Part shown: in pieces, positions 28,701-37,239 of the stretch | Layout: each line of letters opens with the position of its first letter | How positions within the stretch are numbered: position 1 is the stretch's first letter | Source: Maribacter litoralis | GTDB taxonomy: Bacteria; Bacteroidota; Bacteroidia; Flavobacteriales; Flavobacteriaceae | Length of the DNA stretch: 64,000 nt | Direction: 5' to 3' | Assembly: GCF_003075045.1 (NCBI RefSeq) | Contig: NZ_QCZD01000002.1 | Span: 434,001-498,000 of the forward strand | The notes under the pieces: generated by a model | What the model was told of the DNA's origin: nothing | Database searches by the model: none | Seen by the model: only the letters and a program-made list of their open reading frames with translations | Program-made: the position numbers and the translations under genes

Positions 28701-30731
28701 GAATTTATTTTTCCAATACATACCGTAGAAGGGGTAGACTTTGTTTTTAAGGTATTGCAACGTTTGGGAAAAGAAACCTTTGAGCGTGGCTACAGTTATT
28801 ATGGCAATAGCAAAAGGTCGCTTTTCAGCTCTATTTTAAAGAAAACAACCTTTAAGGAAACCGAGAGTTATGCCGATTTTGTAGCATTGGCTGACGAACA
28901 TAAAATACCCAAAAAACGATTGATAGAAGTGGCGTGCTACGCCACACAATGGGCAGGTGTAATTGGTGAATATTTAGGATTGGAAAAGTTGGAAGATGCC
29001 GTTTGGTGGTTTCAAGCCCACGCCTCTGATTATATGAGTAGTGAGAAAGAAACCATTATTTCTAGGTATTCCAACATTCCAAAATCCGACTTTTCATTGG
29101 GTGCCATAGATATTGATTGGTTCAATAAAGTGTACGGCAGTTTGGGTAAAGCCAACTGGAAAATATTGCACGATGCCGCCAAATATATTACCGATGGTAA
29201 TGCACACAGGTTGGTAAAATTATATTCAAGCGTAATGTTGGGCGAGGTGAAAATTACCGAGACCTTAAAGAAAATCAAGGATAAGCGAGATAAGGATTAT
29301 GTGCGTGCCTTAGGGTTGATTCCGTTAAGCAAAACCGTACCTGAGAAAGATTTGTTGAAGCGGTACAACCTGTTGCAAGATTTCTTAAAAGAAAGCAAGC
29401 AGTTTGGGGCACAGCGCCAAGAAAGCGAAAAGGCTGCGGTAGAAATTGCCCTAGATAATTTGTCTAGAAATGCGGGTTACCAAGACCGTGTACGTTTCAG
29501 TTGGGCAATGGAGGCGAAAGCAACCCAGACCATTATGGAAAATGCGGTGTTAACTATTGAAGATACAGCGATTGCCTTGGTCATCAACGACCTGGGTAAA
29601 GCCGAAATTAAAGTTACCAGAGGCGATAAATCCTTAAAATCGATTCCTGCTAAACTGAGGAAAGACAAGCAGGTAGTCGCGCTTAAGGAAAGCAAAACGT
29701 ATTTGTCTAGACAGTACAGCAGAACCCGATTATCGTTAGAAAATGCCATGGTAAACGAAGATAAGTTTACCGCGTTGGAGATTCATAACATGATGCTGCA
29801 TCCTATCGTAAAAGTGATGTTGAGCAAGTTGGTGCTGTTCGCTCCCGAAAAGGAAATTTCCGGTTTTTATACCGATGGTAGCCTAACGGATATTTCCGGA
29901 AAAACGCATCAATTGCAAGAAGAAGACGAGTTGGTCATTGCCCACGCATCGCATTTATACACTGCGGTAGAGTGGGATGTATACCAGAAACACCTCTTTG
30001 CAGAGCGTTTGGTGCAGCCGTTCAAGCAAGTGTTCAGAGAACTGTATTTGCTCACCGAAGATGAACGCGAGCACAGCAATAGGTCTGAGCGCTACCAAGG
30101 GCACCAAATTCAGCCCAAGCAGACCGTGGCACTGTTAAGAGGTCGCGGCTGGACGGTGAGTAGGGAAGAAGGCTTGCAGAAAGTATATCACAAACGCGGC
30201 TTCATCGCCACCATGTACGCCATGGCAGATTGGTATTCCCCATCAGATGTAGAGGCGCCAACGCTAGAAGAAGTGTGTTTCCATTCCATTGAAACCCACG
30301 AACGCATTCCGCTGACCGATATTCCGCCCGTGGTTTTTAGCGAGATCATGAGAGATATGGACCTTGTGGTAAGTGTTGCCCACGTTGGCGGCGTAGACCC
30401 AGAGGCGAGCCACAGTACCATGCAAATGCGCGCAGCCCTAGCCGAAGAATCGGCAAAACTGTTCAAGCTCAGCAACATAACGGTCAAAGAGCGCCACATA
30501 TTTATACAGGGCACGTTGGGCGAGTACAGCATACATTTGGGTAGCGGTCAGGTGAGTAAAAACGGCTTGTCGTTGTCCATCATTCCCGTGCACAGTCAGC
30601 ATAGGGGTCGCATGTTTTTGCCCTTCGTGGACGACGACCCAAAATCTGCCGAAATCATTTCAAAAATGAAGTTGCTATCGGAAGACAATAAAATACAAGA
30701 CCCAACAATTTTGGCTCAGATAAACAGCTAA
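25737..30731 (+). CDS. Giant DUF4132 (YehI/MolR-like) protein with DUF5724-like N-terminus
   Basis: 1664 residues, soluble, the largest gene in the window. The first ~1250 residues form a long helical, HEAT-like solenoid. The C-terminal ~300 residues look like DUF4132: LRKDKQVVALKESKTYLSRQ, then MLSKLVLFAPE, RLVQPFKQVFRELYLLTEDE, RGRGWTV and a final AKLFKLSNITVKERHIFIQG. E. coli YehI (also named MolR) carries the same domain next to a vWA gene, yehP; its biochemical role is not settled. An in-frame stop just upstream fixes this ATG. The last ~800 bases are visibly richer in G and C than the 5' part. Probable regulon promoter at 25583-25628. Confidence 0.85.
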   Translation: MIPAEEAHKYIGQHQKPAVDRFEFRPFSQPYRRLGQILGRIKKEEYTYYDINDFMSEFDDPLTINPWATEEGMRLGMQLFGLVQAPYLAAMWDFINTMPYQRSYGRKAFRSQPSEDILQNKLTIFSNFLSASRSGFCGLTLQEHFQYSTYYPHSNSVFLAIVLQNSGDMFNELLNDIIQGEDEIGGVSQDIIKALLLSEDEKHWEMVGKLLLAAQRQEGLRQSILESMDEAGLQSLKYMINVVLENDLTRFSSVVRAVNTWFGLNWEAPKKSVINRILELAHSLILNLKEVDTLLQSKDNIEVLVALWAIGILDADKANAKALDIVYSSADRNKKILALYFMSKTERTNDSLVPYFIKELGKDYALDHWMAVNLPEMQLDNDTFVKLFEVAKTVGNKGKTYESKIFSWWSFTPSSQYFYQFLLHEATEQQLELMANDLDELPSEFRETYIRKVFPIHYSYAFHHYKTDEKKVKLDYDKYSWRRALARKAVYNRNECVMATGLNIFRKMYLYDTDLEIAEDLLKRKGKSMRTAVIQLLVSLPNDDVKTSATNLVTAKSIDQRLAGLEILTILDAENRYPDFVEAQVAAFNERPKITKNEQVLLNKFVKNKDEYNFSNGFGAIDYDNLSAVYQPQPRFEVKSSFLDKLGIKGSISSDFKFKDIIDVNKIIATVNSLIALVNENGKYEYQMEGYQGETDTTFINRGLHDIKRLDEHATAEDRLHNLPLSNIWVAWYEKSQLNDFEMSAVLRYLNHKSYPFGQYEELIPFMKQFFPDLTGLHLNDNENYYTKIRTYSTIIGRLFKVYADRSTVVSYKLDVFEDMVATFPERLRYLQFQLSGYHHSITANWADIITTFAGNLSANEIELLSKDDLKRYWDLLMYLVAQDLGHPDEITEIKEITREKRNSGNLKFPDIEVTLKLYKEGLINDDDLLFQALYSNELMSIIDGGSNYRFRRSTIAENPVPKHVFLPLKTNLLETELERGDLVTPATEFIFPIHTVEGVDFVFKVLQRLGKETFERGYSYYGNSKRSLFSSILKKTTFKETESYADFVALADEHKIPKKRLIEVACYATQWAGVIGEYLGLEKLEDAVWWFQAHASDYMSSEKETIISRYSNIPKSDFSLGAIDIDWFNKVYGSLGKANWKILHDAAKYITDGNAHRLVKLYSSVMLGEVKITETLKKIKDKRDKDYVRALGLIPLSKTVPEKDLLKRYNLLQDFLKESKQFGAQRQESEKAAVEIALDNLSRNAGYQDRVRFSWAMEAKATQTIMENAVLTIEDTAIALVINDLGKAEIKVTRGDKSLKSIPAKLRKDKQVVALKESKTYLSRQYSRTRLSLENAMVNEDKFTALEIHNMMLHPIVKVMLSKLVLFAPEKEISGFYTDGSLTDISGKTHQLQEEDELVIAHASHLYTAVEWDVYQKHLFAERLVQPFKQVFRELYLLTEDEREHSNRSERYQGHQIQPKQTVALLRGRGWTVSREEGLQKVYHKRGFIATMYAMADWYSPSDVEAPTLEEVCFHSIETHERIPLTDIPPVVFSEIMRDMDLVVSVAHVGGVDPEASHSTMQMRAALAEESAKLFKLSNITVKERHIFIQGTLGEYSIHLGSGQVSKNGLSLSIIPVHSQHRGRMFLPFVDDDPKSAEIISKMKLLSEDNKIQDPTILAQINS

Positions 30732-30740
30732 AAGTTAATG

Positions 30741-30835
30741 AAAAGGGCGTTACCCCACTTAGGTGGGGTCGGGCTTTTGTTGCAAGTCCGCGTGCTATCG
30801 CACTGTGGGCTTTTCACGACAATCCCTAACGCAAA
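30741..30835. repeat. Two-stem structured intergenic element
   Basis: A 95-nt element bounded by inverted GCGTTA (30748-30753) and TAACGC (30827-30832). It holds one hairpin ACCCCAC/GTGGGGT, with outer AAAAG/CTTTT pairing, and a second hairpin in which AAGTCCGC pairs with GTGGGCTT around GTGC/GCAC. The first stem ends in CTTTTG and may terminate the DUF4132 message. It looks like a dispersed extragenic element or a small structured RNA; only one copy is seen here. Confidence 0.5.
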
Positions 30836-30851
30836 AACAAAATAGAAACCA

Positions 30852-31265
30852 ATGGAAATCATATTACAGCTAAAAAGACTGGGTAAGAAAAAGGTAAAAC
30901 AAGTGCCTTTTACCTTAGAAGAAACGCCAAAAAATCTGGAAGAACTTTTAATCGGTTGTGTAAAAAATCAGGTAGCGGCGTTCAACAAAAAACGGATGGA
31001 AGTTAATGTGGTCGGTTTTTTGAGTCCCGCAGAAATTCAGGACCAGGCACAGAGCGGTAAAGTAGATTTTGGTGATTTAGCGAACAAAGACCTCGCCAAC
31101 GAGCAAAAAGCGATAGAAAATGTGTTGCTAGCCTTTAAAGACGGACTCTTTGTAGTATTTATAGATGATGACGAAGTAACCGATTTGAAAGCACCTATAG
31201 AACTCACTTCAGAAAGTGTCATCGCTTTTATACGAATGACATTTTTAGTAGGTACATACTGGTAG
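30852..31265 (+). CDS. Small protein of unknown function downstream of DUF4132
   Basis: 137 residues, no signal. It opens with a charged beta-hairpin (MEIILQLKRLGKKKVKQVPF) followed by a helix, reminiscent of a beta-grasp start, then a central acidic helix (SGKVDFGDLANKDLANEQKA) and a strand-turn FVVFIDDDEV. Not recognised. Its position behind the giant gene suggests a partner, and the hairpin element between them may set relative expression. Confidence 0.7.
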   Translation: MEIILQLKRLGKKKVKQVPFTLEETPKNLEELLIGCVKNQVAAFNKKRMEVNVVGFLSPAEIQDQAQSGKVDFGDLANKDLANEQKAIENVLLAFKDGLFVVFIDDDEVTDLKAPIELTSESVIAFIRMTFLVGTYW

Positions 31266-31333
31266 AACGAGGAAATACCCGCAAGGCATAATCTACCTAA
31301 AAACACAAACAAACAACTAAAACGCATACAATT

Positions 31334-31696
31334 TTGACATATTTAGACAAGAGCATCAATGATGAGGTACAGAATTTAATGATAGACGTTTTTGAAGCTA
31401 TCAAAACATCACAAGAAGCAGCGCTTAGCGCTGCCGAGCTATTAGCTACGCAAAATATCTTTGAGAACATTTTTGAGAAAGTAAAGAATACTGGTTTTTA
31501 CAAGGAAGATGAAAATTTTAAACTGGTAAAAGCCATGAATATGGATACCGATGGTGAAACTGCAGAAGAAGCTTTATTTAACAGTTGGGGCAGTATGGTG
31601 AAGACCATAAATACCGCATCCTCTCAAGAAGAATTCAATGCTAAATTTGCCTTGTTCGTGCCCATTATTCTAAAAAGAATGACGGCTATAAATTAA
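31334..31696 (+). CDS. Small helical protein of unknown function
   Basis: 120 residues beginning at a TTG (MTYLDKSINDEV), with a later ATG at 31382 as an alternative. All-helical by composition, cytoplasmic, no recognised motif. It sits between the small DUF4132 partner and LRR paralogue 2 on the same strand. Confidence 0.6.
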   Translation: MTYLDKSINDEVQNLMIDVFEAIKTSQEAALSAAELLATQNIFENIFEKVKNTGFYKEDENFKLVKAMNMDTDGETAEEALFNSWGSMVKTINTASSQEEFNAKFALFVPIILKRMTAIN

Positions 31697-31789
31697 GGAG
31701 CGGAATAGTCATTCAATTAAATAGCACCATTTTTTTTACTTATATCGGAAGAGATTTAATAGCTGCCTTCTTACTTTTTTACGCATATT

Positions 31790-34180
31790 ATGGAATTCAA
31801 TAAAAATTACCTTTCCACCTATTATAAGCATATACAAACGGATGATAATTTCCCTGAAGCTTTTCTCTATGAGCTTTTTCTAGTGGGCAAAATGACCAGG
31901 GACAAGGAAACCATTAATGAAATTGCTGAATACATAGAAAAATATGGTACGGTAGAAATTAATGCTGCTTTTAAGACTAGAAGTAAGTTACCGGAAAAGG
32001 GAGATGACAGTGAAAAAATACTAAACTCATTTATCAATTTCACTTTAAAAGACCCGCTATTTCCATTAGGTAAATTATATGGCAAGCTAGGCTTTTTACA
32101 GGTTTTTGTGAATGAAACCCTTGCAGAGAAGTTAGAAGAACAACCTGAAGTAATTCAAAGATTTGAGGGAATAGAAAAACTCATAATTGAAATCGATTTG
32201 CAAGACAACATTTTAGAGCAATTTTGCAATATTAAAACAATCAAAAGCCTAGAAATAGAAGGTAGTTACCAAAAATTGCCCGAAACTATTGGGGGTTTGG
32301 AAAACTTGGAGGAACTAGAATTGGATCTGGAACATTTACAGCAGCTTCCCATTAGCTTCTTCAATTTAAAATCCCTAAAAGAATTTTCGTTGACGCTAAG
32401 TATAAAGGAAGGTGAGCAGCCTTTTGTATTACCTAATAGGTTTCATAAGCTTACGAAATTGGTTGAATTAAATTTTTATGACGCGGCTCTTGAAGATATT
32501 TCAGAACTTTTGTTTCCTGAAAACATAAAGGAAATAGGGTTTTATCGCCTAAAAAACATCAAAAAAATACCGAAATCCATTGTTTCGCTCAATAGATTGG
32601 AAAAATTATCGATTTTCGATTGTGCAGATGTAGCAGAATTACCATCCGCAGAATTAATGTTGCATAATCTATGGATGTTGCGGTTGCAAAAACTTCCGCA
32701 GATTCATTGTATTGAAGATAAGTATCTGTTTTTACCAAATATTAGGTCTGTACGGTTAGATGAAAATGTTCAGATTAGTAATGGAAATACTGTTTTTGAA
32801 AATACAGAATTATCAATTTCAAACATTTCTTTACTGGAATATGTATTGAACCATCCTGAAAATTTTCCAAAGTTAAAAAAGTTGAAGGTTACTGAGTTAT
32901 ATGATTTTTCAAGCATAACCGTGGGCTTGGAACAATTAAAATCATTGGAAAGTATTGAAGTGTTTCAGTTGAAAAACAGCGAAATTCTATGGCGACACCT
33001 GGGTAAATGTTCTCAATTATCACATATAAAAATTGTAAATGCAGATGTAGAAACACTACCAGAAGATTTAAGGAATATAGAGAGCTTAGCAGTTTTGGAA
33101 ATAAGTGATTGTTCTAATTTGGTACTGTATACGAACAGCCTGCCTGCTAGAATTAATGACTTTAAAATTGTGGGAATTAAGGAACTTGTTTCGGGTAACC
33201 GGCTTATTAGAACAGAGCGGACGTATTTAGATAGCGTACCGATACAAGATTTAAAGAACTTTTTTTGTCATTTTGTTGTTTCAAAATTACTATGGTCTAT
33301 AACTGGTGGTGAACAGTTTTCTGAAGAAGACTTAACACAGTATTTGCCAGAACCTGAAAAGCTTAAAGAGCTAAAATCATATGGCACAACAGCTCACTTT
33401 CAAGATGTTTTAAAGTACTGTACCAAATTGGAGCGCTTGTGTTTAGCGAACAATAATCAGAGTAATTTGCCAATAAACAGCTTTCCTGCCAAACAATTAA
33501 AGGAGTTAAAATTAAAGTTATATAACGCAGGAAACTTGGAAGTTATTTTGGGTAATACACCTAATTTAAAAACCATATTTCTAGAACATTATAGGGTTGC
33601 CAATTCTTTTCCTGAGGTGAGATTGAACCAATTAGAAAATTTACATGTTTCTAGAAGTTCTTTGGCAACTTTTGAACCGTTAGAAGCCCCTGCGCTTAAA
33701 AACTTTAGTCTTTCATTGTGCTATGATTTTAATATGGAAGGGTATGAAAAGTTAGCCAAGTTTACTAGGTTAAAAAAAATACACTTTAATGGTATACATG
33801 ATGATGTAGACAATGTTCCCGAGAATATAACATCCCTTGACCTTACGGAATTAAACTTTGGTTATCATATGAAGGCAGTTCCAGAATACCTAAAAAAGCT
33901 ACAAAATCTAGAGACGTTGTATGTAGATAATATAGATTTTGATCACCTGCCAACTTGGATTGCGGATTTACCTAAGCTTACGCGTTTAAGTATTGACGGG
34001 TGTTCATTTAAGTATAGTGTTCCTGAATATTTTCAGAAATTAAAATTGAAAGAGCTCAAGTATTACATTTCAAAATTTAAAGGTAGCAATATGTCTCCTG
34101 AGAAGTATAAATATTTAATTACACCTGGTTATACTATCTTGAAAAAGGAGTTTAGTAATCATGTGAATACATACTTCTAA
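31790..34180 (+). CDS. Large leucine-rich-repeat protein (LRR paralogue 2)
   Basis: 796 residues, cytoplasmic. The organisation matches LRR paralogue 1: a helical N-terminal domain (FPEAFLYELFLVGKMTRDKE, FKTRSKLPEKGDD), roughly 20 leucine-rich repeats (LPETIGGLENLEELELD and many degenerate units) and a C-terminal FKGSNMSPEKY unit. Sequence identity between the two is moderate, so the duplication is not recent. Unlike paralogue 1 it lacks a clear palindrome-controlled promoter. Expected role is protein binding; partner unknown. Confidence 0.85.
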   Translation: MEFNKNYLSTYYKHIQTDDNFPEAFLYELFLVGKMTRDKETINEIAEYIEKYGTVEINAAFKTRSKLPEKGDDSEKILNSFINFTLKDPLFPLGKLYGKLGFLQVFVNETLAEKLEEQPEVIQRFEGIEKLIIEIDLQDNILEQFCNIKTIKSLEIEGSYQKLPETIGGLENLEELELDLEHLQQLPISFFNLKSLKEFSLTLSIKEGEQPFVLPNRFHKLTKLVELNFYDAALEDISELLFPENIKEIGFYRLKNIKKIPKSIVSLNRLEKLSIFDCADVAELPSAELMLHNLWMLRLQKLPQIHCIEDKYLFLPNIRSVRLDENVQISNGNTVFENTELSISNISLLEYVLNHPENFPKLKKLKVTELYDFSSITVGLEQLKSLESIEVFQLKNSEILWRHLGKCSQLSHIKIVNADVETLPEDLRNIESLAVLEISDCSNLVLYTNSLPARINDFKIVGIKELVSGNRLIRTERTYLDSVPIQDLKNFFCHFVVSKLLWSITGGEQFSEEDLTQYLPEPEKLKELKSYGTTAHFQDVLKYCTKLERLCLANNNQSNLPINSFPAKQLKELKLKLYNAGNLEVILGNTPNLKTIFLEHYRVANSFPEVRLNQLENLHVSRSSLATFEPLEAPALKNFSLSLCYDFNMEGYEKLAKFTRLKKIHFNGIHDDVDNVPENITSLDLTELNFGYHMKAVPEYLKKLQNLETLYVDNIDFDHLPTWIADLPKLTRLSIDGCSFKYSVPEYFQKLKLKELKYYISKFKGSNMSPEKYKYLITPGYTILKKEFSNHVNTYF

Positions 34181-34198
34181 TGGAATAAGTATATAATA

Positions 34199-34244
34199 TC
34201 ACTGAAAACGGGTACTAATTTCTACGCTATACGGTCCATCTTTA
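34199..34244 (+). promoter_or_regulatory. Palindrome-controlled promoter (regulon site C)
   Basis: TCACTGAAAACGGGTA (34199-34214), then 22 nt, then CATCTTTA (34237-34244). The leader to the next start is about 19 nt. Confidence 0.75.
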
Positions 34245-34267
34245 CTGTATCAAATTAAAACAGAATT

Positions 34268-34957
34268 ATGGATTTTAAGACAATGCTGCAGCTACCTGTG
34301 CTGGAAATTTCTCAGGTGCTCAAAACTCTTCAAGAAATAGCGGACGAAGAACGAAATAAAGAAAAACCCCAAATGCCCAACGTGTCTATCGGTACCAGTA
34401 GAGGTAATGTCTCTGGGTACTTCATTAATTATGACACGGAAAAAAGCATCGTTTTACTCGGTAATTGGTACGACCACAAACCGGATTTGCAATACGTGGA
34501 GTTGCATTCCATTGTTTCGATCTCGCTAGGGAATATTGAAAATTACCTATATCAATTTTCAGATGGTAACATTCCTTTTACGCCGAATGCAGATGATGTG
34601 CCGACTCTACTTCAACTTAAAAAGGAGATTAGAGATTTAGAGCAATCAGCAGAAAAGATGTTGGGGAAAGCAATTACGATCAACTATGCGTATGAGGAAA
34701 AGCCAGACGATGTAGAAAAGTTCTATGCCAAGAAATCAATCTCAATTTTAGAGGGCACATTAGAATCCATAGCCACCGATACACTTGCCAAAGAAGCGTT
34801 CGTAAATGCGATTGCCAAAATCTCTTTTAAACTGGAGAAAGCGAATAACGTGAGCTTGGAAAATGAACTGCTTTCTATTTCCATAGATGTTTCAAAAGGG
34901 CTAAAGAGTGTCGCATCAAAAACTAAATTGCAAGATCGTATAGAAAAATGCTTGTAG
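34268..34957 (+). CDS. Two-domain protein of unknown function
   Basis: 229 residues, cytoplasmic. Residues 1-115 form an unknown mixed domain (GNVSGYFINYDTEKSIVLLGNW). Residues 135-225 form a helix-strand domain (TDTLAKEAFVNAIAKISFKLE) that is recognisably shared with the protein at 35051-35446 (TDDLGKEAIAESINKIEVY). Driven by regulon site C and ended by a strong terminator. Function not recognised. Confidence 0.75.
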   Translation: MDFKTMLQLPVLEISQVLKTLQEIADEERNKEKPQMPNVSIGTSRGNVSGYFINYDTEKSIVLLGNWYDHKPDLQYVELHSIVSISLGNIENYLYQFSDGNIPFTPNADDVPTLLQLKKEIRDLEQSAEKMLGKAITINYAYEEKPDDVEKFYAKKSISILEGTLESIATDTLAKEAFVNAIAKISFKLEKANNVSLENELLSISIDVSKGLKSVASKTKLQDRIEKCL

Positions 34958-34985
34958 CCTGTTAAGGTCAAAATTGCAGTAAACA

Positions 34986-35018
34986 AAAAAAGGAAAGCCC
35001 ATTAGGCTTTCCTTTTTT
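34986..35018. terminator. Strong bidirectional terminator
   Basis: AAAAAAGGAAAGCC and GGCTTTCCTTTTTT pair perfectly over 14 bp around a 5-nt loop, between convergent genes. Confidence 0.93.
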
Positions 35019-35050
35019 ACTAACAACATAGTCTTTACAGACCAATATTC

Positions 35051-35446
35051 TTAAAGATTGTTCTCCAAGAATTCTCTAATGACCAAATCAGAGAAATATC
35101 CACTGTGGTGACCTCCCCAGCAAGCTGTAAGTGAGAAAACACCATCTTCTATCTTCAGTTCTTTTTTGTCTTCTGCACCCTCATTGGCTATGCAATACAC
35201 TTCAATCTTGTTAATACTTTCCGCAATGGCTTCTTTACCTAAATCGTCGGTACAAACTTCTTTGAAAGCATCTGTAAAACGCTGTAAACAAACGCTTGGT
35301 ACAAATTTTATATAATCCATTTCAAAGGTATCCCAGTTAATGTTAATCGGTAATTCTTTACCTACTATTTCATTAATCTCGGTTTGGTAATCCCCTACAT
35401 ATTGTTCTTCAATTGCCTTGGCGGCTCTTTTTTCTTGTAATCCCAT
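35051..35446 (-). CDS. Small protein sharing a domain with the 34268 gene
   Basis: 131 residues, cytoplasmic. After a helical start (GLQEKRAAKAIEEQYVGDYQ) the whole protein aligns with the C-terminal half of the 34268-34957 product, through INWDTFE, the TDDLGKEAIAESINKIEVYC helix and a beta-rich end (ACWGGHHSGYFSD). It therefore is a one-domain version of that family. Both are reached by shared-palindrome promoters. Function not recognised. Confidence 0.75.
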   Translation of the reverse strand: MGLQEKRAAKAIEEQYVGDYQTEINEIVGKELPININWDTFEMDYIKFVPSVCLQRFTDAFKEVCTDDLGKEAIAESINKIEVYCIANEGAEDKKELKIEDGVFSLTACWGGHHSGYFSDLVIREFLENNL

Positions 35447-35478
35447 GATGAATATTTTAGATGTAATTTTGAATACTT

Positions 35479-35524
35479 CAAAGGTATTTTAAGGCGTTAG
35501 TTTCTAAGCACCCCTATTAAGTGA
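35479..35524 (-). promoter_or_regulatory. Palindrome-controlled promoter, degenerate (regulon site D-minus)
   Basis: On the minus strand TCACTTAATAGGGGTG (35509-35524) is followed by 22 nt and an exact -7 box TACCTTTG (35479-35486). The palindrome's far half is degenerate. Confidence 0.55.
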
Positions 35525-35534
35525 AAAGTAAAAC

Positions 35535-35580
35535 TCACGGAATTCCGTGAGGTGTACGGCAGGCAATCGTTTTAACTTCA
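35535..35580 (+). promoter_or_regulatory. Palindrome-controlled promoter (regulon site D-plus)
   Basis: TCACGGAATTCCGTGA (35535-35550) is a perfect 16-bp palindrome, extended by C and G to 18 bp. After 22 nt comes TAACTTCA (35573-35580). Leader about 14 nt. Confidence 0.75.
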
Positions 35581-35598
35581 CTTTATAAAATTTCAGGT

Positions 35599-36591
35599 AT
35601 GAAAACATTGATTGTAATAGGCGTTTTACTTGTGCTGTTTTTCATTTTCGTAAACAATTTTTCTCGTTTTATGGGTGGAATCTCAACCAACAAAGCAGCT
35701 GACAATTTGGAGCAATACTTAGAAAAAGAACACAACGGTGAGCTTGGTTTTAGGGAACTAAATCGGTTCTTTAATGCCGCTACCATGAATCCGAATATGT
35801 TTACCGTGGTTATTTTCAATAAAGAAATACCTGAAATTGAATTTTACTGCCATGTGAACCCGAAAAAGCTGTTGGAGAACGATACCTTATCGTACTATGG
35901 AACGGAAAACTTAAAAATTGCGGACCTCTACGAAAGAGAACGCAAACGCTATGAAACGCGACAAAAAGTAAAAGCCGATTTTATAAATGAAATTCCTGAA
36001 ATCAATTTTGAGAACGATAGGTTTGAAATTTTTATTCCTGGGGAAATAAAAACAGCTGCTTTACATGATTTGATAGATAGGTTTGTCGCAAGGTTGAACA
36101 GCTCTTATGAGGAGTTGGATATTCCCTACACCATGTCTTTGTTTATCAAGACCGAAGCCCATCCCGAAGGATATATTGATATTCCGCTAGAGAATATTGA
36201 AAATCAATGGCAGCCGCAAATGTTTATGCTTTCGCCAAAAATGAGCGATTTTGATGCTATAGAAAATAAGATAAAAGAGCGTGTGCAGTCCGATTTGGAT
36301 ACCTCATATCCCAATTATGAAATAGACGAATCTTATAGAAAAATTATCTTGGATAAAACGGCATTGTCAAAAATTGCATGGGTGCAATACCTGAACGATA
36401 CAACGATAGATAATGACAAAAACGAGAAATGGCAAAACCCTTTAACCGGACTCTATGTTACCTATTACGATATAGATACGGGGCATTTATATTTTGGGGA
36501 AATGATATCTCAGGAAAACGATAAAATTAGCTATGATGAGACTTTAGAACTCATCAAATTACGGGTTGAAGCCGAAGGAATTCAAATGTAA
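35599..36591 (+). CDS. Membrane-anchored protein of unknown function
   Basis: 330 residues with one N-terminal membrane segment (LIVIGVLLVLFFIFVNNF), after which the chain is soluble and acidic. A central linker region rich in charged residues leads to alpha/beta stretches with INFENDRFEIFIPGE and a C-terminal GLYVTYYDIDTGHLYFGEM. No enzyme motif is visible. Site D-plus lies just ahead. It ends 12 nt before the convergent response-regulator gene. Confidence 0.7.
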   Translation: MKTLIVIGVLLVLFFIFVNNFSRFMGGISTNKAADNLEQYLEKEHNGELGFRELNRFFNAATMNPNMFTVVIFNKEIPEIEFYCHVNPKKLLENDTLSYYGTENLKIADLYERERKRYETRQKVKADFINEIPEINFENDRFEIFIPGEIKTAALHDLIDRFVARLNSSYEELDIPYTMSLFIKTEAHPEGYIDIPLENIENQWQPQMFMLSPKMSDFDAIENKIKERVQSDLDTSYPNYEIDESYRKIILDKTALSKIAWVQYLNDTTIDNDKNEKWQNPLTGLYVTYYDIDTGHLYFGEMISQENDKISYDETLELIKLRVEAEGIQM

Positions 36592-36603
36592 AAGTGGCTG
36601 AGT

Positions 36604-37239
36604 TTAGTCGAACAAGCCAGATTCAATGGCGTATTTCACGGCTCCAGTCGTTGTTTTTGAGCCTGTTTTTAAAAGGATGTTCTTTCTGTGCGTTTCTACG
36701 GTATTGACCGATATAAAAAGCTTTTCCGATATTTCTTTGGAGGTCAGTTCGTCTGCTAACAGGCTAAGCACTTCTTTTTCTCTTGGAGAAAGCTCAATAT
36801 TCTTATACTTTTTACGCTCAAAAATACTTTCCATATAACGCTGTTTAATGACTTCGGAAAAGTATTGCTCGCCGTCTAAAACGGTGCGTACCGCTTTTTG
36901 TAATTCTTCTTTACTGGTGAATTTTGGTACAAAACCGTCGGCACCTTTTTGAATGACCTTGTGTACCGTTCTGTGATTGTCCAACATGCTCAACATGATA
37001 ATCTTTACGGTACTGTGTTTCTTTTTTATATTGGTCAACAATTCAATACCGTCCATTTTTGGCATATTGATATCGCTGATAATCAATCCTATTTCAAACT
37101 GGTTCAACAACCGCACCACCTGTTTTCCTTCCGTGGCAAGGTGTACTTCACCTATCTCGGGCATGTCGCCCAAAATGGTGTTGATGCCTTCAAGAAACAT
37201 TAAATGGTCGTCTGCTATAATGATGTTGATTTTCTTCAC
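36604..37239 (-). CDS. NarL/FixJ-type response regulator
   Basis: 211 residues. The receiver domain (1-125) shows DDH acidic pocket, phospho-acceptor Asp in ISDINMPKMDG and the lysine in VPKFTSKEEL; the LuxR-type HTH (about 145-205) shows LSPREKEVLSLLADELTSKE and VNTVETHRKNILLKTG. Its start overlaps the end of the histidine-kinase gene by 4 nt, so it is the cognate regulator. NarL-type proteins bind inverted repeats as dimers, making it the nearest candidate for the palindromes that control this region. Confidence 0.93.
   Translation of the reverse strand: MKKINIIIADDHLMFLEGINTILGDMPEIGEVHLATEGKQVVRLLNQFEIGLIISDINMPKMDGIELLTNIKKKHSTVKIIMLSMLDNHRTVHKVIQKGADGFVPKFTSKEELQKAVRTVLDGEQYFSEVIKQRYMESIFERKKYKNIELSPREKEVLSLLADELTSKEISEKLFISVNTVETHRKNILLKTGSKTTTGAVKYAIESGLFD

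Noticed and set aside
30741-30835. Integron attC-like site
   Set aside because: The inverted ends read GTT...AAC, the reverse of the RYYYAAC...GTTRRRY order, and no integrase is near.
31734-31779. Palindrome promoter for LRR paralogue 2
   Set aside because: A TACTTTTT box is present, but the matching 16-mer has too few consensus bases.
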